Assembly (NCBI RefSeq): GCF_039543385.1
Contig: NZ_BAABJQ010000006.1
Coordinates: 186,001-250,000, forward strand
Reading direction: 5' to 3'
Origin: Rugosimonospora acidiphila
GTDB taxonomy: Bacteria; Actinomycetota; Actinomycetes; Mycobacteriales; Micromonosporaceae
Length of the DNA stretch: 64,000 nucleotides
The notes below the pieces were generated by a model. It saw nothing but the letters and a program-made list of their open reading frames with translations, had not been told where the DNA came from and did not search any database. Made by a program: the position numbers and the translations under genes. Below are positions 8,048 to 13,104 of this stretch, piece by piece. How positions within the stretch are numbered: position 1 is the first letter of the stretch; every line of letters starts with the position of its first letter.

Positions 8048-8544
8048 CGCACGATCGTGACGAACCCGGGTCGGTTCACCCTCGCCCACTCCTGTGCGGC
8101 GTCCGGGTGGACCGGCCCGAGAATCACGTCACCATCCGGATCCAGTTCGGCGCCCAGTGGGATCTGTCCGCGCAGCCTCCCCGCCCGGCGCAGCATGCGA
8201 AGGCCGGCGGCGACAAGCGCGAGGGCCACCACCACGCCGGCGCCGAGCACGACGGCCCCGACGCCCCGGTGGCCGCCGGTAAACAGCACCGACCCGACCA
8301 GGAAGCCGCCGATCAGCGGTCCGCCCGCGACGCCTATCAGGCTCAACCCGCGCGCCTGGATCGTCCGGGCCCGTACCGCGCGCTGCGCGGTGGACGCGTC
8401 GACGCTGACCAGTACCGGCCGGCGGGGCGTGCCGCCCCGGCACATCACCAGCGCGTGGCCACCGGTCGGGCTGCCGTCTATCAGGGACAGCGGCGCGGGC
8501 TTGAGCTCGATGACCGCGGCGGCCGGGATGCGCACGTACACCAC
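8044..8544 (-). CDS. Hypothetical membrane protein with two TM segments
   Basis: I do not recognise this 166-residue protein. It starts at one of two consecutive GTG codons, has a soluble N-terminal half of about 70 residues, then two hydrophobic segments (GLSLIGVAGGPLIGGFLVG and a valine/leucine-rich stretch), and a polar C-terminus. The topology suggests a small inner-membrane protein with both ends on one side. It converges on the upstream membrane protein with a four-base overlap of stop codons and no room for a terminator. Function unknown. Confidence 0.55.
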   Translation of the reverse strand: MVYVRIPAAAVIELKPAPLSLIDGSPTGGHALVMCRGGTPRRPVLVSVDASTAQRAVRARTIQARGLSLIGVAGGPLIGGFLVGSVLFTGGHRGVGAVVLGAGVVVALALVAAGLRMLRRAGRLRGQIPLGAELDPDGDVILGPVHPDAAQEWARVNRPGFVTIVR

Positions 8545-8670
8545 GAGGCGTCATTGTGACGCGACGCCGGGGCGTGCTGCCACACCGGGTGGCCGCCGAC
8601 CCGTGGCCGACCGCCGCCCGGCCGGGTGCTCCCGGTGCCCGTTGGCATCACAGAAAACGCGAATAATTGT

Positions 8671-8700
8671 TTGTGTTCCGCGTCGCGTCATCGCTACCGT
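8671..8700 (+). promoter_or_regulatory. Candidate promoter for the Y RNA locus
   Basis: TTGTGT at 8671-8676 and TACCGT at 8695-8700 with an 18-base spacer fit an actinobacterial housekeeping promoter, predicting a transcript start near 8707, about 20 bases before the first RNA helix. The surrounding sequence is visibly more AT-rich than the genes around it. Position is inferred from motif fit only. Confidence 0.35.
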
Positions 8701-8725
8701 CAATGACGTACCCACGAAATACGCA

Positions 8726-8802
8726 CCTCCCGGTGCGCAGTCTGCGGCTACTTCAAACTCCTAAATTTGACCCGTCACCGCAGACGTCCTGAACTCGGGA
8801 GG
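8726..8802 (+). ncRNA. Y RNA-like small RNA 1 (short form)
   Basis: A 77-base structured element upstream of the Ro-protein gene. The outer helix pairs CCTCCCG (8726-8732) with CGGGAGG (8796-8802). An internal loop follows, GTGCGCA (8733-8739) facing a 10-base strand (8786-8795). The inner 8-bp helix pairs GTCTGCGG (8740-8747) with CCGCAGAC (8778-8785). An apical hairpin TCAAA/TTTGA (8753-8757, 8766-8770) caps it. The second RNA, starting 9 bases after this one, has the same helix and loop order with different helix sequences and conserved loop bases, which is what selection on RNA structure produces. Bacterial Y RNAs are bound by the Ro protein through their terminal helix. Calling this a Y RNA rests on structure and on the rsr gene next door; I cannot test binding. 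Confidence 0.72.
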
Positions 8803-8811
8803 ACCACAGCT

Positions 8812-8967
8812 CCAGACCCGGGATGCCCGGTGCGCAGGCTCCGGATACTTCGAATTGGGATCGAGAGGTCGCTGGTGCGAGTCCAGCCGTCGGCTCTGGT
8901 CGGCGTAGCTCAGTAGCAGAGCACTAATGTGCCGAAGCCGCTCGGATCTCGGGCACCCCCGGTCTGG
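8812..8967 (+). ncRNA. Y RNA-like small RNA 2 with permuted tRNA-like module (YrlA type)
   Basis: A 156-base RNA ending 38 bases before rsr. The terminal helix pairs 8812-8829 with 8950-8967: 7 bp, a C-C mismatch, 3 bp, an A-C mismatch, 6 bp. The internal loop GTGCGCA (8830-8836) x 10 bases (8940-8949) and inner helix GGCTCCGG/CCGAAGCC (8837-8844, 8932-8939) copy RNA 1. The apex holds a tRNA core in permuted order: variable loop AGGTC (8866-8870), T arm GCTGG/CCAGC with loop TGCGAGT (8871-8887), a 7-bp acceptor-like helix (8888-8894, 8899-8905) closed by TCTG, then TA at the 8-9 position and a D arm GCTC/GAGC with loop AGTAGCA (8908-8922). Bacterial YrlA RNAs are known to carry such tRNA mimics. 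The acceptor is closed by a loop, so it cannot be aminoacylated. Confidence 0.85.
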
Positions 8968-9005
8968 ATAAATGGTTCCCCCATTCGCGGACGGAGCCCT
9001 CCGAA

Positions 9006-10613
9006 ATGTCGAAGTTCAATGTGCGGCGCATCCTGCGCGCGTCCGGTCCGATCGTGACCGACGCCACGCCCAGCGGTACCACCCACGAGGGCGCCCCAGG
9101 CTACGCGCGCGACGCGAAGTCGGAGCTTTTCCTGCTCGCGGTCGCGAACCTGGTCGGCGAGGACACCTTCTACGAGCGCGCCGGGCAGCGCGACGACCGG
9201 TACGAGAACCTGATCCGTGAGGTCGCCGTCGCCGACGCCGGCTGGACGCTCGCCTTCCTGACCTGGCTGCGCGCCGAGGGAAACCTGCGCTCGGCGTCGC
9301 TGGTCGGCGCGGCCGAGGCGGTCGCGGCGCGGCTCGACGCGGCAAAGACCAGCCGGGTCGGCACGTCCGGCAGCCCCGGCCCGGCCGGCGGCGTGCGCAA
9401 CCGCCAGTTCGTCGACGCGGTGCTCCAGCGCGCCGACGAACCCGGCGAACTGCTCGCGTACTGGACGGCGCGCCACGGCCGGGCCATCCCGAAGCCGGTC
9501 AAGCGCGGCGTGTCCGACGCCATCGGCCGCCTGTACACCGAGTGGAACCTGCTCAAGTACGACACCGACGCCAAGGGGTTCCGCTTCGCCGACGTCATCG
9601 ACCTCACGCACCCGTCACCCGCGGCCGACAAGCCGTGGCAGGGCCGGCTGTTCGAGGTGGCGCTGCTGCGCCGGCACGGCCGGGACTGGCTGTCCAGCGC
9701 GGCCGGCCTGCCCACGCTCGTGGCCAACGCCCGGTTCCGGGACCGGCTGCGGACCGACCCGGACGTCATCTACGACGCGGCCGAGCTGCGCCGGGCCGGA
9801 ATGACGTGGGAGGACGCCCTGTCCCTCGGCGGGTCGGGCGCGGACAAGGCACGGCTGTGGTCGGCCATCATCCCGTCCATGGGCCTGATGGCGCTGGCGC
9901 GCAACCTGCGCAACTTCGACCAGGCCGGGGTCCCCGACGAGGTGGCCGAGCGGGTAATGGCCCGGTTCCGCGACCCGGGCCAGGTAGCGCGGTCGCGGAT
10001 GTTCCCGTTCCGCTGGCTGGCCGCTGCCCGGCACGCCCCGTCGCTGCGCTGGGGTCACGCCCTGGACCAGGCGCTGACCGCGTCGCTTTCGCACGTACCG
10101 GAGCTGACCGGCCGCACGCTGATCCTGGTCGACCGGTCCGGCTCCATGTTCGGTCGGGTGTCCCGCCGGTCGGAGCTGACCAACGCCGACGCGGCGGCGA
10201 TTTTCGGCGCGGCGCTGGCCATGCGCAACCACGGCCGCACGGACCTCGTCCAGTTCGGCACCGGGTCGGCGGTGGTCGACGTGCGGGCGGGCGAGTCGCT
10301 GCTGCGGGTACTGGAGCGGTTCGCGAACCTCGGTGGTACGCAGACCCTGCAGGCGGTACGGCGGCACTACGCCAAGCACGACCGGGTGGTCATCGTCACC
10401 GACGAGCAGGCCTGGCGAGGATCCGGCGATCCGGGGTCGGTGATCCCGGCCGAGGTACCGCTCTACACCTGGAACCTGGCCGGCTACCAGCACGGCCACG
10501 GTCCGGGCCTGCCGAACCGCCACACGTTCGGCGGCCTGACCGACGCGGCATTCCGGCTGATCCCGCTGCTCGAGGCGAACCGGAACGGCGACTGGCCCTG
10601 GAACCGAGGCTAG
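9006..10613 (+). CDS. rsr: Ro60-like TROVE domain protein (Rsr)
   Basis: A 535-residue bacterial orthologue of the Ro60 autoantigen. Residues 1 to about 350 form the TROVE domain, a ring of HEAT-like helices that binds Y RNA on its outside and misfolded or single-stranded RNA ends in its central hole. The C-terminal von Willebrand A domain carries the metal-site motif DRSGS at residues 376-380. In Deinococcus, Rsr works with Y RNA and PNPase in RNA degradation and stress recovery. The ATG at 9006 follows GGAG at a spacing of 9. Two Y RNA-like elements lie immediately upstream on the same strand, so the whole locus may be one transcription unit. A strong hairpin follows the stop. Confidence 0.93.
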   Translation: MSKFNVRRILRASGPIVTDATPSGTTHEGAPGYARDAKSELFLLAVANLVGEDTFYERAGQRDDRYENLIREVAVADAGWTLAFLTWLRAEGNLRSASLVGAAEAVAARLDAAKTSRVGTSGSPGPAGGVRNRQFVDAVLQRADEPGELLAYWTARHGRAIPKPVKRGVSDAIGRLYTEWNLLKYDTDAKGFRFADVIDLTHPSPAADKPWQGRLFEVALLRRHGRDWLSSAAGLPTLVANARFRDRLRTDPDVIYDAAELRRAGMTWEDALSLGGSGADKARLWSAIIPSMGLMALARNLRNFDQAGVPDEVAERVMARFRDPGQVARSRMFPFRWLAAARHAPSLRWGHALDQALTASLSHVPELTGRTLILVDRSGSMFGRVSRRSELTNADAAAIFGAALAMRNHGRTDLVQFGTGSAVVDVRAGESLLRVLERFANLGGTQTLQAVRRHYAKHDRVVIVTDEQAWRGSGDPGSVIPAEVPLYTWNLAGYQHGHGPGLPNRHTFGGLTDAAFRLIPLLEANRNGDWPWNRG

Positions 10614-10619
10614 GAGACA

Positions 10620-10660
10620 TCAGGGCCGGCGGGTAGTTCCCGAGTACCCGCCGGCCCTGA
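10620..10660. terminator. Bidirectional terminator hairpin after rsr
   Basis: Perfect 16-bp inverted repeat with arms at 10620-10635 and 10645-10660 and a 9-base loop, between the stops of the convergent rsr and excalibur genes. No T-run follows, as is usual in actinomycetes. Confidence 0.85.
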
Positions 10661-10679
10661 GCTATCTCGTGGCGGGCCA

Positions 10680-11306
10680 TCAGTCCTCGCAGGCCACCCC
10701 ATCGCCATCCCGGTCAAGCGCCGGTCGGTAACCGGGCTGGCCCCGGTATAGGGGCGCCTTCCCGGCGGCTCGAACCGCGTCGCAGTTCTTGTAGTAGACG
10801 TCGGCCGGCGGCGGGGGCGGCGGCGGAGCGGCCTTCTTCGTGGTGGGGGCCGGGGCGGGCCGCTTCGTCGTCGGTGCGGGCTTGGGCTTCGCCGGCTTCG
10901 ACGTGGTCTTCACGGGCGCCGGTGCGTGCGTCGCGCTCCCGGCCGGCGGTTGAGTCGCGGTCGGGGCCACCGTCGTGGCCGCCACCGAGGGAGCCGCCGT
11001 GGTGGCGGACGGGGACGGCGACGCCGATGGTGAAGGGGAGGCCGGGCGGGACGCCGCGGCGCCCTTCGGGGCGCTGCCCGAACTCCCGGAGCCGGCCGCG
11101 CCGATCGCGATCCCGCCACCGCAGCACAGCACCACCACAGCGCCGACGATGACGAGCGCCAGCTTCTTCGTGGACCACTTCCGCTTCGCCGGCTGCGCCG
11201 GGATCACCACCGTCGGGGGGCCCTGGTCCACCGGGTACGCGCCGGGCTGATACTGCGGCGGTTGCTGTCCGGGTTCGTACTGCGGCGCTCCGGAGTCGTA
11301 GGTCAC
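10680..11306 (-). CDS. Membrane-anchored excalibur calcium-binding domain protein
   Basis: A 208-residue single-pass membrane protein. The N-terminal 45 residues are Pro/Gln/Tyr-rich and probably cytoplasmic; basic residues (KRKWSTKK) precede one hydrophobic helix. A Ser/Pro/Thr/Lys-rich spacer of about 80 residues extends through the cell wall to a C-terminal excalibur domain, identified by YYKNCDAVRAAGKAPLY, two cysteines and the final DRDGDGVACED calcium-loop motif. Excalibur domains occur at the ends of secreted nucleases and wall-associated proteins; here there is no catalytic domain, so a calcium-dependent surface role is a guess. Confidence 0.85.
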   Translation of the reverse strand: MTYDSGAPQYEPGQQPPQYQPGAYPVDQGPPTVVIPAQPAKRKWSTKKLALVIVGAVVVLCCGGGIAIGAAGSGSSGSAPKGAAASRPASPSPSASPSPSATTAAPSVAATTVAPTATQPPAGSATHAPAPVKTTSKPAKPKPAPTTKRPAPAPTTKKAAPPPPPPPADVYYKNCDAVRAAGKAPLYRGQPGYRPALDRDGDGVACED

Positions 11307-11492
11307 CGGACCAGAGTGGCGTTACGTGTTGATGTTGTCACCGGTCGATCGGCGTGGATGAACGATCATCCGGCCGGAGCGGCACCGGCCGCCTCGGCAG
11401 ACGGTGGATCAACTCGGCCCCTTCCCCGCCCCGGGCCGCCGACCGGCTCCTCCCCCGACCGACCAACGAGCGCCCACGACGGGTGGACCGGG

Positions 11493-11812
11493 TCAGCCCT
11501 CCCGGCCGGTCGGGGCGGAGGGCAGCACCGTCCAGCCGTCGTGGACCTCGATGGCGTCACCGACGATCTTGGCCAGGTCCCGCCCGACGTCGGCGTCCCG
11601 GCGCAGCGTCGGGAACCGGTCCGCCTGGTAGCCGGCGTGATCGGCCGGGGAGCGCCCACCAGGTACTCCCCCGGCTCGCCAGCCGTCCCGCCTGCTCAAC
11701 CGCCGAACTGGGCGAGGAAGCCCGGCTGGTCGACGAGCGAGCGCCAGGCGCCTTGGCGGCGGTCGAAGCCGGCCGCATCGGTGACCTCGCAGGGCACCCA
11801 CTTGATCAACAT
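11493..11812 (-). pseudogene. Frameshifted DUF4937-like gene remnant
   Basis: No single frame spans this segment, yet protein-like text runs through it on the minus strand. From an ATG at 11812 it reads MLIKWVPCEVTDAAGFDRR and continues to FLAQFGG, the N-terminus expected of DUF4937-type small proteins, then meets a TGA at 11696-11698. Protein-like text continues in another frame: SPADHAGYQADRFPTLRRD, then VGRDLAKIVGDAIEVHDGW and a stop at 11493. At least one frameshift and one in-frame stop separate the halves. It is either a decayed gene or a sequencing error. Family assignment is by resemblance of the first 40 residues only. Confidence 0.5.
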
Positions 11813-11829
11813 CTGGCCAGGATACCCAT

Positions 11830-11870
11830 CAGGCCCGGGCATCCCGATCTTGGCGGGAGCTCCGGGCCTG
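11830..11870 (-). terminator. Terminator downstream of tRNA-Val
   Basis: Inverted repeat CAGGCCCGG (11830-11838) / CCGGGCCTG (11862-11870) enclosing a smaller hairpin TCCCG/CGGGA (11842-11846, 11854-11858). It begins 12 bases past the 3' end of the minus-strand tRNA gene. Confidence 0.65.
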
Positions 11871-11881
11871 GTCAGATGGGG

Positions 11882-11953
11882 TGGGCACGGCTGGGTTCGA
11901 ACCAGCGACCCCTCGCTTGTAAGGCGAGTGCTCTTCCGCTGAGCTACGCGCCC
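11882..11953 (-). tRNA. tRNA-Val (anticodon TAC)
   Basis: A 72-base tRNA folded by eye: acceptor GGGCGCG/CGTGCCC with one G-T pair and discriminator A, TA linker, D arm GCTC/GAGC, anticodon arm CTCGC/GCGAG with loop CTTACAA, variable loop GGGTC, and T arm GCTGG/CCAGC with loop TTCGAAC. The anticodon is TAC, decoding the valine codons GTA and GTG. The 3' CCA is not fully encoded. Confidence 0.96.
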
Positions 11954-11994
11954 CGGGAACGTGGCAGAGTCTACAGGGTCCCCCGACCCGCCCC

Positions 11995-12456
11995 CTACGC
12001 CAACAGCGACAGCGCCTTACGCCAGGCGTCCTGATCGCGGGCCTGCCCCGGCTGGTTCATCTCGGCGAACCGGATGACGCCCTCCCGGTCTACCAGGAAC
12101 GTACCCCGGTTGGCGAAGCCGCGCTCCTCATTGAAAACCCCGTACGCCTGTGCGACCGCCCCGTGCGGCCAGAAGTCCGCCAGCATCGGGAAGTCGTACC
12201 CCTCCCGCTCGCCCCACACCTTGTGGCTGTACGGCGAGTCCACGCTGATCGTGAGCACCTGAACGCCGTCGTTCTCGAAGTCGCTCAGGTTGTCCCGCAT
12301 CTGGCACAGCTCGCCCTGACAGGTGTTCGTGAACGCGAGCGGGTAGAAGACCACCAGCACGTTGCGCTTGCCCCGGAAGTCTGACAGCCGCACCTCCTGG
12401 TTGTTCTGGTCCTTGAGGACGAAGTCCGGCGCCTGAGCGCCAACCCCGATCGGCAT
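11995..12456 (-). CDS. ahpE: AhpE-type 1-Cys peroxiredoxin
   Basis: A 153-residue thioredoxin-fold peroxidase that reduces hydroperoxides and peroxynitrite. The start at 12456 (MPIGVGAQAPDFVL) has GGAG upstream. The active site reads FYPLAFTNTCQGELC: the peroxidatic cysteine is C46 in the T-x-x-C motif, and C51 is an additional cysteine that could act in recycling. Length and sequence match M. tuberculosis AhpE, which recycles through mycothiol and mycoredoxin. The neighbouring DUF3052 gene lies about 90 bases upstream on the same strand, and the pair adjoins the aceE and fatty-acid regions as in mycobacteria. Confidence 0.9.
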   Translation of the reverse strand: MPIGVGAQAPDFVLKDQNNQEVRLSDFRGKRNVLVVFYPLAFTNTCQGELCQMRDNLSDFENDGVQVLTISVDSPYSHKVWGEREGYDFPMLADFWPHGAVAQAYGVFNEERGFANRGTFLVDREGVIRFAEMNQPGQARDQDAWRKALSLLA

Positions 12457-12547
12457 ACCGGCTCCTTTGTGAGAGGTATTCGGATTCAGACAACAGCGGA
12501 TCGTGGCGCGCCCACCCGCAGGCGCGCCCCGATGCGGTGGGGTGGAT

Positions 12548-12985
12548 TCAGCGCTTGGAACGGGCCGCCCGTGGTGCCACCAGCCGGGCGCCGCTCCAGT
12601 CCTTGCCCGCACTGATGGTCGATGTTTGCTGGAGTCCGGCCGTGGGGGCGGACTCGGTGATCTCGCTGGGCTCGACATGTCCCGGCCTGCCGGCCTTCGG
12701 GGTCAGCAGCCACACGGCTCCGTTGTCGGCCAGCGGTGCGATCGCATCGACGAGAGTATCGACCAGGTCACCGTCGCCATCGCGCCACCAGAGCAGCACG
12801 ATATCGACCACCTCGTCCGTGTCCTCGTCGACCAGCTCGCCGCAGCGGTCGATCAGGGCGTCGCGGAGATCTTCGTCGACGTCGTCGTCGTACCCCATCT
12901 CCATAACGACCATCCCCGGCTCGGTCCCGAACCGGTCCGCCAGGCTGCGTACGCCGTCGGCGGCCTGACCAGCGGTCGCGCTCAC
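12548..12985 (-). CDS. DUF3052 domain protein
   Basis: A 145-residue cytosolic protein beginning at a GTG with AGGAGG nine bases upstream. The sequence MVVMEMGYDDDVDEDLRDAL, a long acidic stretch and the later LLTPKAGRPGHVEPSEI are typical of DUF3052, a family nearly restricted to actinobacteria and of unknown function. In M. tuberculosis a member lies between ahpE and aceE; here the same partners are present but aceE is displaced by about 5 kb. The C-terminal 30 residues are basic and probably disordered. Confidence 0.85.
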   Translation of the reverse strand: MSATAGQAADGVRSLADRFGTEPGMVVMEMGYDDDVDEDLRDALIDRCGELVDEDTDEVVDIVLLWWRDGDGDLVDTLVDAIAPLADNGAVWLLTPKAGRPGHVEPSEITESAPTAGLQQTSTISAGKDWSGARLVAPRAARSKR

Positions 12986-13104
12986 TGTCGCGTGCCTCCT
13001 TCAGTTCATCACAGGCGTCTGGCTAAACGCCGATAGCGCGTAGTCCACACTTGTCCGAGCGCCCCGCGCAAGTGGCGCACCGTACCCAACGCAAAAGATA
13101 CGGC

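Noticed and set aside
8871..8922. A normal tRNA gene in the T-arm/D-arm region
   Set aside because: T arm precedes D arm, the acceptor-like helix is closed by a tetraloop and no anticodon arm exists. It is a permuted module inside a longer RNA, not a tRNA.
11262..11942. A 226-codon plus-strand open frame before the tRNA
   Set aside because: It extends through the tRNA-Val gene and reads as low-complexity Arg/Pro text; the minus-strand pseudogene explains the protein-like signal here.
11493..11953. Integrative element at tRNA-Val
   Set aside because: No integrase, no second copy of the tRNA 3' end and no phage or plasmid genes follow. The decayed gene alone is not evidence.
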